Of a DNA stretch of 64,000 nucleotides, positions 23,525-36,183 are shown one piece after another. The stretch spans positions 8,569,752-8,633,751 of the forward strand of contig NW_024881301.1 of the NCBI RefSeq assembly GCF_018691265.1. The letters run 5' to 3'. The notes under the pieces are model-generated. The model was not told where the DNA came from, made no database searches, and was given only the letters and a program-made list of their open reading frames with translations. Positions within the stretch are counted from its first letter, which is position 1, and every line of letters begins with the position of its first letter. Position numbers and translations under genes: made by a program. This DNA comes from Tyto alba. Lineage: Eukaryota; Chordata; Aves; Strigiformes; Tytonidae.

Positions 23525-23590
23525 GTAAGTACACGTATTTCCATCCATCACACCTTTGTCCAGGGCAATGTAACAACAAAAAGCGTAGCA
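23525..23590 (-). CDS. Weak candidate internal exon
   Basis: Minus-strand acceptor AATTTCTTCAATAG (AG at 23,591-23,592) and donor ACTTAC followed by GTGAGT enclose 22 open codons beginning CYAFCCYIALDKGVMDGNTC in phase 0 to 0. The donor has C instead of G at the last exon base. The frame stays open past the donor for about 20 more codons, which weakens the case. Confidence 0.17.
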
Positions 23591-25424
23591 CTATTGAAGA
23601 AATTACCTAATCAAATTAAAGGCTCCCCTACAAACACTTTAAAATGATAATTTGGGAGAGATGCATGCCAAGTGCCTCTGTTCTTCATTGCAGGGAATAA
23701 TTCAGTCTGCACTCGGCTTCACCCCTCTGGTGCCAGCCAGCCACCTGTCACCTCACTTCTTCTGGGGTAATCTGCTCTGTACTTAAGAGTACCTCTGCAC
23801 ACTAGCCTCCTAAATCTCATCTACCTCAAGAAAGTTACCTCTTGCTGATATTGGGGGTAGTGACAGTTGTAACTGAACATGGGTAACCACCTGCCTCACT
23901 GAGCACAAACCACCATCAGCAGCATCTGCAAAACTGCAATAAAATGGTATTCAACTGGGTCCCTCCAGTTTATGCTTCCAAAGAAACTATATTTAGCCAC
24001 AAATTAGCAGCAAGAATGTTGTTTTACATAACCTACCTTTATAAAAGATGTAATCTAAGCACATTCTCTCAGTCTTGCCTAGATGGAGACAGCATGGATG
24101 TTGGTGATCATTTATTTCAGCAGCTTGGGATCTCACCCACAGTTAGTGCCACTGCATGGGTTTGTCTAATAAAGGGCTCCAGAGTATATGGCAATAAAAC
24201 TCATTTCGAGGACACACACAGAGAAAAATACCTGTGTCTTCCCCAGTCTGTCAGGATTCTTTGCAACTAGAAACATTTCATTTCTGCCAGGCTAAGAGGG
24301 CTCACTATATACCACACCTCCACGGCATACGTTCTGCTCCACACCATGCACAACAGTGAGCATTAGAACAGCTGCAACGTCCGAGATGGCAGCATGGAAA
24401 GCTACACAACAAACTGCATCCCAAACTTGATCCCAAACCCACTTCACACATTCAGTCTCCCAGAAACTCTAATCTTTAAGGTGACTGCTCTGACACAGCT
24501 TTTTTATAAGGGGAGAAGAGATGTCAAATTAAAAACACTGATTCAGTTAGACGAAAAATGTTCTCTGTTCCTAGAAAATTACTTTGTAGTATTACTTAAT
24601 CTGAAATTCTGGCATGTAGATAATACAGTTTGAAAAGAGATGTTGTTTTAATGAAACTTAGTTTAAAACAAGAGCTTTTATGCAGGGTTAGAAATGCTAC
24701 TGCTAGCTGCAAAATTACAGATGAGCACAAGTTGCATATATGGATATATAATAAGCAGCTCAGTTTGTTAAATTAAAAGATGCAACAAACTCAGTTACTA
24801 GCAGTGAGAAAGGTCAGAAATGTGAATAATTTAATATGTACGAAGTAGTATTTTGTAATCTAAGAGCTTTAACAACAGTTTTAGAGTTTCCCCTGCCTCT
24901 TCCAACTCTGTTCACACTATCTTTCTAGCAACCTCAGCTGTAAGCAGCTCTACAGAAAGGTGCTAACAAACTGAAGCTTTAAAAGCTTTTAAATTGCAGG
25001 AGGCCAAGAGCAAAAAACTGTTTAGGAGGCAAGGGGAGTAGGGGGGTAAAAAAGAAACCATACTGAAAAACATCAATGAAACAATAAAGATTTAAACATC
25101 ATCCTTTTTACAAAAATAACAATTATTTAAACTGTTATAAATACCCAATCATAGCACTAGTTGACAGTGTATGAATGCACTGAATTCTACACTTTTTAAA
25201 TTAAAGCACGTATAGAAAATAATTTAATAGTTTAAATTATTATTATTAAACTATTCAAACTATTTAATTATATAATTAAAACTGTACTTTAACTGAAATA
25301 TTGGGAAATCACTAATCTGAGCATGTAATCTTATATATATACACACAGCATTAAAACCTCCCATAGCACTTTCTATACATGGATTAAGATCTACAGTTTT
25401 CCTTCCAAACTTGTATCTGGGCAT

Positions 25425-25510
25425 TATCGATATTTTACAGAAAGAAAACTATGATCCAAGAAGATTAAATTTACTCACCTGTCAACCCACAAGTCAGTGT
25501 GATGTGAAGT
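25425..25510 (+). repeat. MIR-like ancient SINE fragment
   Basis: ATTATCGATATTTTACAGAAAG, a block like GAAACTATGATCCAAGAAG, ATTAAATTTACTCACCTGTC and a CACAAGTCAGTGTG word follow in the order of the conserved MIR core (attttacagatgagg, aaactgaggc, ttaagtaact, cacacagct). It is heavily diverged. The donor-like site at about 25,480 on the minus strand is probably part of this repeat. Confidence 0.4.
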
Positions 25511-25669
25511 CCTCACTAGTTTCAAGAGTTAACATTTCCATCAGTTCTTAAAATAACCCCTCTCCTACCACAGATGCAGCTGATGCTTGCTGCAGCAATG
25601 CACAGACTTTCAAACAACCAGCAGAAACTAAATCAATTTTAAAAGCCATCTTCTTGGACCTACATTTAC

Positions 25670-25737
25670 AAGCCTGACCATCTCTTCCACAATCCAGTTT
25701 TTCAGGGAATATGTGAACAAGCATATCTCTGCTTGAG
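25670..25737 (-). CDS. Candidate internal coding exon
   Basis: Minus-strand acceptor TTCTCTGTGTCCGTTTAG (AG at 25,738-25,739) is followed by an open frame. It has two bases completing a codon, then QAEICLFTYSLKNWIVEEMV and RL. Entry phase 1 matches the exit of the exon at 26,066-26,123. Two weak donors (GTAAAT, and GTAGGT six bases on) keep phase 0. Another frame is also open for 62 codons across this stretch, so the frame choice rests only on the phase match. Confidence 0.28.
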
Positions 25738-26065
25738 CTAAACGGACACAGAGAAGCATCAATAAAGCATGTTTGGCTACAGAGTTCTGCACGTAGTTAA
25801 ACTTTTTTAGAAAAAGTATTTTCCCATTTTTCCCCAGCTGCTTGATTTTTAAAGTATGATTTCACATATGCAGTAATGCAAAAGTAGCACAGCTTACAAG
25901 ATTTGGGCAATGGTCTCAGATGTATTACAAGCAGAGAAACAACACCCTGATGCAAATACAAACTTAAGTTCTTCAAGACAATTGTGCTGGTTGGAAGAAG
26001 CACTTCGTATCTGTATTCAGAGTCCTGTAATGAACATGGCTTAAAATAAAAGCATTTCTCCTTAC

Positions 26066-26123
26066 CTAAAATCCCTACACTAAATGAATGCGACATTTTA
26101 TATGTAGCTTCTGAGATGTAGCA
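26066..26123 (-). CDS. Candidate 58-base internal coding exon
   Basis: The minus-strand acceptor TTTAAATTTTCAG (AG at 26,124-26,125) and donor TTTTAG followed by GTAAGG are both close to consensus. Only one frame is open, giving CYISEATYKMSHSFSVGIL plus one base. It enters in phase 0, as left by the exon at 29,048-29,329. The same frame continues open past the donor to 25,797 (about 109 codons from the acceptor), with a further donor-like TCTT followed by GTAAGC at 25,896, so a longer form of the exon cannot be excluded. Confidence 0.4.
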
Positions 26124-27028
26124 CTGAAAATTTAAACAAGAGAGGGCAATTGATTCATTACATCTATTTCTACTATATTTCTTTTTGTATTTTTTGGTCC
26201 CCATTTCAAAAGGTATTGTTTAAATTGCCCTAATCTGCAAACAGCAACAATAAGTGTAGCAAATACTTGACAATGAAGATGTAAAGCCTCTAAAAACCTG
26301 TTACCTTAGTAACCATGGGAATGCAGGAGAATAAGAATACATGGAGTGTCAGGACATCATTTTGGATTCCACAGGGTTTGGGTTGAAATACAGTCAGCTT
26401 TCATTAGCTTTTTGTTTTTCCCAGTAGGTCCTTGGACTTTGAAACAAAACCTGAATGACAGCTATGAGCAATTCCAGCCTCACTCCTGATTAGCCACACC
26501 AAACAAAACAGCTCTCTTCACTGTGAAACCCCACCACCACCCTTTGCACCCAACAAGCCGCGAAACAAATGTTATTTATGCTGCTGACCCCTCTGGATAT
26601 CACTAATAAATTGCATTCCAAAAAGAAGAGTAAAACGAAGAGCCACTTTCCTGGAACTTAATAGATGATTTAGTCTAAACAAAGGTAGTGCAAGGAAACT
26701 AAAAAGCCCACATATCCACCCAGAACATTTCTGTAACCTCACGGTTGAATTACAATGTAAAGCCTGTAAATAAATACCAACACTAAGAACAATTTAGGTG
26801 CTCATTTAAGTAACACTACATTTTCATTTTACTCATGGAGGGAGAAGAGAAAATAAAGAAAATAAAGAATTGAGATCCATGTCCCCACCCCCACAGAGGT
26901 CTGTCAGGAAGCTTGTGGTTAAGACAGAACAGAACAAAGATCTCCCAACTGCTGGCTTTAGCCAGCTTAATTCCAGGTCCATCCCCTTGCTCTTTGCTGC
27001 TACCTAGTCACTTGGGAAAACAATCTGG

Positions 27029-27090
27029 AAAAAAAAAAAAAAAACAAAAAACAAAAAACAAACAAACAAAAAAACCACAAAAAAACAAAC
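27029..27090 (+). repeat. A-rich low-complexity tract
   Basis: Runs of A broken by single C bases (AAAAC repeats). This explains the lysine-rich open frame that crosses it. Confidence 0.9.
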
Positions 27091-29047
27091 TCCAGGGAAA
27101 ACCATTGGGAAAACGAGACAGAAACTCAACCATGTGGATTATGTTAGACACAGCCCCTAGGACACCTAAATGTTCCTTGAACCAGCTTTATGCCCACAGT
27201 TTCCTCCCTCCAAGTACAAACCAGGCCTGTTCAGAAAGCTAGATAAAGTCAGCTACTCTCCTCAGCCGTGAATTCTGCAGTCAACTACAAATCCACAGCA
27301 ATACAGCCAACCAAGGCATTCGTCTATTAATCAAAACTAAGTTTCCTCTAGAAGCCTGATCAGCTTTCTAGATACAATGATAAAGCATAACAGTATTGGA
27401 GAGTGAGGAAAAGGGAAGGAAAGTAAAGGAACATATTTTTCCTCAGTGAGAGGAAAAAAAAAAAAAAAGTAGAAATAATTGCCTACTTGGTCATCACGTG
27501 ATGACAAAAACCTTTGCAACAAAAGCCTGGAAGGTAACAGTAGTTGGGAAACATTGGTCTTGCATTGCCTTGCATTCACTCACTTCTCTTCCAACTGATA
27601 AGGTATTTCTTTCGCATTCGCAGATTGCCATTCCAGGACACCCCTGATACATATAAGAGCTACTGCCTCCATTTATTTGTAGTCTTCTGCAGTCGTTTAC
27701 CCATGTATATAGTCACGCCACACAGTGGCAACACCCATTTTACATGCAATAGTCCAGATTCTCTTTTTTTACACTACACTATATGAACATCTGGATCATG
27801 TCAAACACCATTAATAAACACCAAAGTTACACCCTCAAAGCATTGCTCATAGGGCAAAACAGTAGTATTTCTCCAGGCAACTGCAATTTCCAAGTTAAAT
27901 CAACAAGAATACCTATATTAAATCCAATTACAGATTACGTATGGAAGAATATTTCTTGCACGATCCATTCACACATTTGTAAATAGGTATAGAAAGGAGC
28001 TGCTATTCCCTACTCCTGACTACAGTCAGGTGTCCAGGAGAGGCTCATCTCTACAATGGTAAGTACATCCACAACAGCAATGAGCCAGCAGGTTATTAAA
28101 AAGCACATTTTATCCAGCCATAGGCAGAAGGAAGGCCATCTCATATTTTGAGACATTAGCTTAGGCATCAGAAGTCCAGTTTTCAGGTCAATCAGTCCCT
28201 CCTTTTTTTGGTTGCTCAGTTCTTTAAAGCAGTGAGGAAAAATAGGCATGATTGCAAAATGGTTTTTAGGAGAAATGGATGTCAGAGGAAACCACAAGTT
28301 TTGAGAAAGAAAAAGTTTCCTAAAATCTTATTTAAATTAATTTATTTAGCATACAAACCATTTTCAGAATGGTATTGTTAAAGCTAGGTATGAGTTTGCA
28401 TAAATCACCAGAAATTCTATTTCTTTCCATGCTTCCCTCTGTCACATCTTGCTTCATACCTTTAGACTGGTTTTACAGTTTTGCGCCTGGTTTGGTGCAG
28501 ACTTGACTGCCACCCTCAGCAGTCAGCTTGCTTGCCACTCCTTGGCCAGCCCTTAAAAAAGTTCCTCCAGCAAGAAAAAAGGGCAGATTCTCTCCCAGCA
28601 GTACCTACACCCTGAACAGCTCTACTATGAAGAAGCAGAAATGCAACTGAATTTAAAACAGTCAATTTCATCTAACCGCCATGGAGCTTCCCGTGGATCT
28701 CACTCCCTCACTGTAAAATATGAAAAAATGGCAACAGCAGCAGTTACAAGCAATCCCAGAAATTTCAGTGTCTTATGGAGACTGCTGCCAACTACTAAGC
28801 AGTCCCACCACCCATAGTGCTCACCCAAGAGACATGTTAGATGACCAGAAGACTACAGGGCAGAACTCATCATAATGACTGTTCTCCTGCAACATACTTC
28901 CAGAAAGTTAAAAATAAATAAAGCTGCCAGAAGTGATCTAAGTGGAGCAGCTCAATCAGTAGCCAAGCCAACAAAAAGCAAAGATTAGAGGATAAGCACC
29001 ACTCAGTATACCCGAGGCCTGGAGATCTTCTAAAGGCAATCGTTTAC

Positions 29048-29329
29048 CTGGGGAATAGCTTCTAACACAGAAAAGGGCTGGGATGGACTATGAAGTAGTT
29101 GGCCATGTATCTCCATTGAGGACATGGGGTTTTTCTTTCCAAAGTTAAGCTTCAACTTAGTAGCTTCAGAAGACCCTTTGTTGGAAATAAAAGGCTCCCT
29201 AAAAACCTCTGGTTTGTTGTTCCCTCTCTGGAAGCTTGTCAGTGGTGCTGAGGGCCATGCTTTCTGAGGGAAAGGGAAGTGTGGCACTTTCACCTTTGAT
29301 GCATTTGGTTTTGGAGTTGGGGGAACAGG
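29048..29329 (-). CDS. Candidate internal coding exon, the best supported in the window
   Basis: A good acceptor (ATTCTTTCCTCACCAG, AG at 29,330-29,331) and a good donor (CCCCAG followed by GTAAAC) enclose 94 fully open codons in phase 0 to 0. The peptide opens PVPPTPKPNASKVKVPHFPF and continues PQKAWPSAPLTSF. Later parts include EVFREPFISNKGSSEATKLK and end with PFSVLEAIPQ. It is rich in Pro, Ser, Lys and Asn, like a disordered linker, with no zinc-binding or catalytic motif. It sits in a tight cluster with two further candidate exons whose phases fit. The protein is not recognised. Confidence 0.5.
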
Positions 29330-29593
29330 CTGGTGAGGAAAGAATAGCATCATTCTTCTCCTTACATCAGGAAGTCATTGCTATAGTCTCCAAACTCTCT
29401 CCTTCAAACCACAAACAGGCCTTTCTATCACAGAAAAGGTAGGTTTCTCAACCCCATAATAAGGACGGCACCACTATCAGCTCTGTAAATGGAGGCTGAG
29501 TCAGAGCTGCAATAGGAGCATTGTAACAATGACATACGTGAGGAGCGTACATGAACTCACCCAGTATAGAAAAGCAGCTGATCATGACCCTAC

Positions 29594-29670
29594 CTCTGTG
29601 TTCCCCCTGACAAAATAAAACCCATGCAGAACACCCTGACACTGCATAGCATTGTTCAGACTCTGGTTGA
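29594..29670 (-). CDS. Candidate internal coding exon
   Basis: A strong acceptor (CTTCTCCTGAACGCAG, AG at 29,671-29,672) and a good donor (CACAGAG followed by GTAGGG) enclose 77 bases. Two frames are open. The one that exits in phase 0, as the exon at 29,048-29,329 needs, reads NQSLNNAMQCQGVLHGFYFV then RGNTE and enters in phase 1. The intron to the next exon would be 264 bases. The competing frame would reach a stop inside the next exon. Confidence 0.42.
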
Positions 29671-29770
29671 CTGCGTTCAGGAGAAGGAAAAGATATATAC
29701 ATAAATAATTCCATTCTTGCAACAGCAACACGAGAAGGTGAATGCAAGCAGATGCGAGTCATCTACCTAC

Positions 29771-29858
29771 TTCCCTTTCTAGAATTACTGCCCTCCCACA
29801 TGTAAGGTAAGACATAGGCACTGGGCCTTCTGACCGGCGGATCTGTAGCTGCTTTTAT
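29771..29858 (-). CDS. Candidate internal coding exon
   Basis: A very good acceptor (TGTCCTTTGTTCCCAG, AG at 29,859-29,860) leads into a phase-0 frame. It opens IKAATDPPVRRPSAYVLPYM and continues WEGSNSRKG. The donor is uncertain: GGGAA followed by GTAGGT exits in phase 1, as the exon at 29,594-29,670 requires, while a site four bases further exits in phase 2. The intron to the next exon would be only about 100 bases, which is short but acceptable in birds. Confidence 0.4.
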
Positions 29859-30605
29859 CTGGGAACAAAGGACACATCAGATCTGTTTTAATGGGAGAAG
29901 TGCAGTACAACCCAACAAAGCACAAAGATAAGTGCAGGCCTGTATCCTAACTGCTCTGTCATCTGCACAAGCCAATGGTCTCAACTTCTCACCCCAGATA
30001 CTGAGAGAACTGGACTTTTTGTCAACTCCCTACAATTTGAGCTATACAGCTTAGTAATGCTCTTTTAAGTGAACAGCAAAAAACCTGGATCAGAACTACC
30101 ACTCATCAATTTCTCCATGCCAGACACAGAACTGTGTTCCAAATATCTAGAACAGGGTTTTCAAGCCTGAAATAAAATTCCCACGTTCTTATTTTTTTTT
30201 TTTCCTTGCAGAAAATCAGTTCTGCAAGAAGAAAAAAAATGAATCAGTTCTCAAGCCAGTTCAGAACAGTTCCTTCACTGCCAAGCTTAATTAACTCTCT
30301 GGCCCCCAAACATTAACCTAGATGGCACTGGTTCTACAGATGTTTTTTGATCTCAGTGTAATTTCAAGACAGACTGAAAATACCTGAAAGGCATGTTGGT
30401 CGTACCTACCACCTACCGAAAGAAGGGCAAAAAGCAGCACATACATATGTTTAATTTCACAGAAGTGATGTCTGTACACCTGTCCAGTTTACAAAATTTC
30501 CAAACTAATCCCAAAGTAGAATTTCTCTGCCTAACAGGATACATGTTTAAAACCACCTCACAGTATATTTGGCATTAATGGTTAAAAAAAAATAAAGGAT
30601 TCTAC

Positions 30606-30711
30606 TTGGTACTGATCACTTCCGTCCCAATGTGTTCCATACCGCTGGCCAAGCTTGGTGTGTCCCCCAGTGGTAAACTGGATCAAGGAACTGATCAACT
30701 TAAGAAGTAAC
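30606..30711 (-). CDS. Weak candidate internal coding exon
   Basis: The acceptor ACTTCTTTTTCCAG (AG at 30,712-30,713) is strong. One base of a split codon is followed by 35 open codons that include TTGGHTKLGQRYGTHWDGSD and end QYQ before GTAGAA, exiting in phase 0 to match the exon at 29,771-29,858. The donor is mediocre and the entry phase (2) does not match the exon at 39,913-39,965, so a further exon would have to lie between. Confidence 0.25.
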
Positions 30712-30713
30712 CT

Positions 30714-33700
30714 GGAAAAAGAAGTTGTTTTTTAAGTGGATCAGTTCCTCTGCCAGATCCCAGCATATACCAAACAAACAGCAGCAAAATAGGGGTAAAA
30801 GGCTGAAGGTGGGGTGAGGAAATAGGCAACCAACAAGGAGGATGCGTGGGCTAATTGACCAGCAAGCCACGGTGCTGCCACATGGGCTCATTCACATGGT
30901 TTGATATGAACCTTCCTTATTAAGCCAAATCACAGATTTTTAGTTACCACATGTAACTTTAAAAAGAAATAAAGTCAGGAAATCTCACAATCCAGGACCA
31001 TGTTAAAAAGCTGCAGACGACAGCTCTTCTACCTATGGAAAGCAACCTGGAGAGCATATGGGGAAAAGAGAAGAGAAAGGAAAATTAACTTTTCTAACAC
31101 CTTCCACTCTGTGAAGCGACTTTTGGGAATTACCTCCAAATGTCATCTATTGAGTGGTAAAGTAGAGTAAACTCAAATAAGCAAAGACTTGTAAGCTGCC
31201 AAGACATTTGTACTGCAGCTCTTTCCTTCTCGCCCTCCTCTGTAATGCAGCATCATGGAAATACTCCAGGAAAGAGATTCACTGACTGAAGAAAATACCA
31301 GTGCCTATCAATGTCTCATTGAATTGAGGGATTTCACTCTCTTTTTGAAGATTTTACCTGTCTCCTCTAGACACACATGCCTTACTTTTTCTTCAGCAGA
31401 TACCTGGAACTATGAATCTCTTCTCTGAACGCTGAAATTCAGGACAGAGAAGGAAAAAGTATTGGAATGCTTAACAAATAATGGCAGCTACAGAGGACAC
31501 GCACATATTTGCACATGCACACACCCTGTGCCCTGCATGCATAAAACTAAAGGAAAAATATAGGCTTCTCCAATATAAATAAAGCAGATGACTTAAAAAT
31601 AATCTAATCTGAATTCAAATCTATCCAGCACCCTATTGCTAAGCAAATATTGAGAGGTACTCAAACAGAGAATGATTTTCCAACACTTAAGCAAGAACAA
31701 TAGCAAATATTCCATTTGCAATTAAGAATCTGGGTTTTGTTTTCACAGAAACAGTGGGGATTTCTTCAATAGTGACTTCAATTAACTTCTGCTCCCCCTG
31801 ACTGCCAAAAGGCTTAATGGGCCCAAAACCATAGCTGCTTTTTCCCAATGACTGCAGACTAAAAAAGAAACGTATTATTACATCCTATTTAAAAATTGTT
31901 TCAACTACATTTATTACACTTGCTTCCTGTACTGATGGGCATTCTCCAAGAGGAAAACAAACAAAACAAAACCACGACAGATAAATAAACTCCAGCAAAA
32001 CCACAGTTAGTGGCCTTGGAAGAACCAAAACCCCTTAAACATTAAAAAAAAAATTAAAAAATAAAATTAATAGGTCTGTTTTGTGGTTGTCACAAGCCAA
32101 CCTGCTGATTCAGGGCAATGTCACCAACAGTATTCTTATCTGCAAAGGGTAACAATCAATTGTTTGACAGAAACAAAGGAGAGCTCAACAGGAAATCAAG
32201 CAGCTCAGGACAGATGGTCACTGAATCAAGTTTCACCCCTCCCCTCTCCAAAAATAGGCTTAAGAGGCATTTTCTGTTACCAAGCAACAGCCCAAAGGAA
32301 GGCATAAATCTTTTCCTACGTGTTATTCCCCTCCTCCCCGACACTCATGCATTTCAATCTACTAGGGCGGTATGTTTGTTGGTTTGTTTATTTTCTAAAT
32401 AACAAGTACGAGGGTTTACTCCATGCAATGACAACACGTTTCTGCATGCCCACTAAAAGCTTCTTTTTTTTAGACAAGAAGTTGGCTAACTGTAACCATG
32501 CTATGAGAGCTACCAGGAAGGTGGGTTACAAGCAGGGGTCCAATGCTAGTTAGTAACCCCTCCGTGTTGCCAAGGTTCACTGGAGACCTGAGAAATTACT
32601 CCCCCGAGGAGGAGAATTCCTGATGACTATTTTATATAAAACCAACGTGACCCTGATCACAACCTGACAAAAGAAGTGACCTTTTTTTAAAGTCAACGTA
32701 AAACCTCATACCTGCTTTAACCCAGAAAAATCTGTAAAATTTAACCCCCCAAAATCACCACAGTATCTTTAGCGTAACATGCAGACCAGCAGACTTTCAA
32801 ATCGTTTGCATTTTTGGAGCATTAATTCTAGAGTACATCAACCGCCCTAAGTGATAATCAGCTATTCGGGCTATGGGATGAGTAGGAAAAGATAATCAAC
32901 ATTTACTTTTCTGCTAGGTCAAGGGAGGAAAGAAGGGGAGGGGGTGAAGGGGAGAAAGGGACCCGATGTGGCTGTTTGTAGAGAGGGGGAGGAGGGGGAA
33001 GGGAGCAGAGAGCCAGGGGGTAAAGGACAGCAGCTCTGAAATTCAGATTAGCATCCAGAGAACAAACCGGTTTGTTTGACCCCCTCTCATACAAACTGGT
33101 AACATGCCAGCAGGCTGCAAAAAGAGATGTAGTTAAATTTAGCCATACAAAGTGTAATCTGCAATAAAATTAAAAAAAAAAAAAAAGTTTACAATTATGA
33201 CCCTCACAAAAATTAAATGGGGAAGAAAAAGTCTCACTTCAGCAACAAACTGGGCAATCATCCTTTAAAAGCGCAGAGCCTGGATTACCACTGACACATA
33301 CTTAGACTAGTAAAACATATGGCCAAAAAAAGGAGAGGGGGTATGGGGCGAAGGGAAAGGTTGTGACAGCATGTGGCCTGCAAACACTTTATTTACTCCC
33401 TCCTCAACTACCGCTTGTTTCAGCCAGCTTAAGACCTCTTGCAAGACACAGCCTACCCTATTTTCACCGGATATTTCATATACCCCTTTAATACCAATGC
33501 AGATACCAGTTAGCACCACTCCAATGTGTAAGCAGAGCCCCAGCCACGGGCTCCTTCACAGATGAAGGGCCTTGGACTTTCGAATCCATTTAGCCACAAA
33601 GCCACTTCAGCGGAGATGCTGCCCCAGCTCTTCGCACACGGCAACCAAATCTTGCAGGGAAACTGGAGACTGAGACAATTAAATTTAATGAATTAAAATT

Positions 33701-33930
33701 AACTGAAATTAAACAGGAGGTTTGAATACAAAAGCCAAATTAATAACTGTTTTTATGTATGCCAAGAACACAATTTGTTCTACTATAGCTAAAGCTTACT
33801 GACAGAAGCATGAAGCTCAGCAGCCCAACATTTTGACAGGAGACTTGAACTAAGGACTCTCTAGGATCAGCCACAGAAGACCGTACCAGAAAATCATTAC
33901 TATAATATAGTGCTTAAAAATCTACAAGGA
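30714..33930. other. Presumed intron, nothing recognised
   Basis: AT-rich with no identified repeat. Short splice-bounded stretches (for example about 31,368-31,430 and 32,710-32,730 on the minus strand) were checked. The first has stops in every frame and the second is only 20 bases long. Confidence 0.35.
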
Positions 33931-33934
33931 CAAC

Positions 33935-34075
33935 CACCATCCTTGTTTTAGAGACAGGGAAACTGAGGTGCAGGGAAGCCATGTGTCGTCTTCTCTCAGT
34001 AGCAGAATTCAGAAGTAAAAACAGATCTTCTACAGACCCAAGTCCATACTGTAATATCACCCTGAGCATTCAAAT
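33935..34075 (+). repeat. MIR-like ancient SINE fragment
   Basis: TTTTAGAGACAGGGAAACTG, the following AGGTGCAGGGAAG, then a block like CTCAGTAGCAGAATTCAGAA and GACCCAAGTCCATACTG follow the order of the MIR core and 3' part. This is the clearest of the three MIR-like fragments. Confidence 0.5.
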
Positions 34076-36183
34076 GAAAGCAAGTCATTATTTATGTAAA
34101 TTCATGGCCAACATCAACATTTTTACAGCTGTTTTTTCTTGCCTCTTCACAGCTTAGCAAGAGCCCTGTACATGAAATCCAATTCATTACTAAAACTAGT
34201 CTCTCTGATCTGGCAGGCAATGATAGTTATCTCTGAGCTATTCAGGAACAAGTATACCTGTTTTTCTAACACACTCAGAATTTGGCTGAGACACAAAAAA
34301 ACCTACAAGTTTCCTCTAACGCATGTAAATAATTTGGCTACAGCATATTAAATGAATTATGGACTGTGACAGTTTTGCTTCTGTTGAATATCAGTGTAAA
34401 TGGTATAAAATATAACATGGCAACAGAAGTTCCATACTCTTTACGTGTTAATATATAATCCATCATATGGGGAAAAAACCCTACATTGTAGTTTTGCACA
34501 GCGTTTATCATAATTTTAGAAGAAGCTTTTTTTCCTTACAGTCACAGATATATGTTATTTACACCACTCTGTCATAAGAGAGAGAGAACCATGTAAGAGG
34601 TGAAACAAAGGTTGTTTCCTTTTGCCCTCTTAAGTATGCCATTGTGCTTTTTTTCAGGGATCAAAGAAACTGGCCAAGGTGAAATCCCCAGACACTGCAC
34701 ATTTTTTGGTCAAAACGTAGAAGGATGCAAGTTTACCTCAAATCTCCCTCAGTAATTCTATGAAGTGAGTTCTGAGAAGCCTGCTTTCCAGTTTCTTTTT
34801 CACAACAGATTTTCTTTGGATTCCCTAGCTCCCAAACTGCTGGTTTAGAACTCTAGGTCTTTTAACTCAATCTATTAAGTTTAACTTGACTTGTTACCTT
34901 GAAGTAAGCTATTCTCTAGCAAAATAAAGTGTGTACCTGTAAATGATCCAAACAGATCCCCATCTTTTTTGCCATGGAACTTAATAGCAATTGGCCATGT
35001 TCAGAACACTAGAACATTCCTCAGTTACCTCTGACCTGCTCTGGTCAGACGTACTAAGTTTAAGTTAAAGTTACAAAAACATGTTTTCTCAATAGCAAGT
35101 AATTCACTAGTAGCAGAAGTTGAACTGAAGGATCAATTGAATACAAAAATCTTATTAAAATCATAATAGTGTTTCTCTCCAGTAAATGATGGGAAGAAGA
35201 ATAGAATGGTGAAGAACAGTGATTATTAGTTAAAAGCTCTGTTAAGTAAAAATAAGTCTAGCTGTAGAAACAGAGAAAGAATTACAAAACATTGTGGATC
35301 GGTAAACCAATAATGACTGCAGGTAGATCACTGCAAGCCTCATTGCCAAAACAGAGAAAAATCACAATCTGAATTTTATCCTTCATATGGCTATATGGTG
35401 ACATTTAACTGTTTACTCACCAGTTTGACATCAACTCATTTCAAAAGATGTAACTTCTCTTAAACTATTTTCTCCTTGTAGTTTGGGCCTATTTTTCTAT
35501 GTGTACATAATGGCAGTATGGACACAAGAAGATTCACTCATGTATTCTCTTATCTCTGCATGCTGGCTAAAAGTAACACAGTTTATGTATTTTATTCCTG
35601 ATCAGAAAGGCACTGTGGCAACACACAGAATAGACCTCATTTTCAACCAGCACTTTTTAATGAGAAATTTATCAGTTCCTCTCAGCATGAACTGCACTTT
35701 GGAACAGGCAAGACAGAATTTTTCTAACAAATTCATCCTGAGGCCAGTCTCCTTCCAGGCATATGACCTAGAATACACTCATTTTCTGTCCTTGGGGCAA
35801 AGGATTATTATGAATCATAAAACAGTTCTGCTCTCTGGACCTTGTTAACTTGGCAGCCAAATTCTTCCTAAAATTGCATTTCTCAAAGAACATCCAATCT
35901 CCAGTTGCCAATTTCTAGTCCTTCTTTCCCCCTTGCTGTGTTTTTTCTAAAACCTCAGCTTCTCACCATTTACTCAGATAACCATTTGGAGCAGGAAAAG
36001 GTATGTTGTCATCCAACCTCTATTCCTCTTTTTGTAATTGCAACTAAAAAGCACAACCCCCTTCTTCCCACACTTGGCTGGTTTTCCTCTACATATGGAG
36101 TATGCTCAACTAGAATATGGCAGCTCAAGAGAAACTGTAGACTACATACTGAATAGTCATACAATAATCAGTAAGTCCAGAAA
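34076..36183. other. Presumed intron, nothing recognised
   Basis: AT-rich. A 121-codon plus-strand frame at 35,483-35,848 follows an acceptor-like TTCTCCTTGTAG but has no motif and no convincing donor. A strong minus-strand donor-like site (AAACTG followed by GTGAGT) at about 35,420 has no acceptor in range. Confidence 0.35.

Noticed and set aside
25474..25560. Near-consensus minus-strand donor (GACAG followed by GTGAGT)
   Set aside because: It lies within a MIR-like repeat and no good acceptor gives an open exon.
31360..31440. Minus-strand segment with acceptor and donor-like ends
   Set aside because: Stops in all three frames, and on the strand proposed as coding.
35483..35848. 121-codon plus-strand frame after an acceptor-like site
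   Set aside because: No convincing donor, no recognisable domain, and an isolated position.
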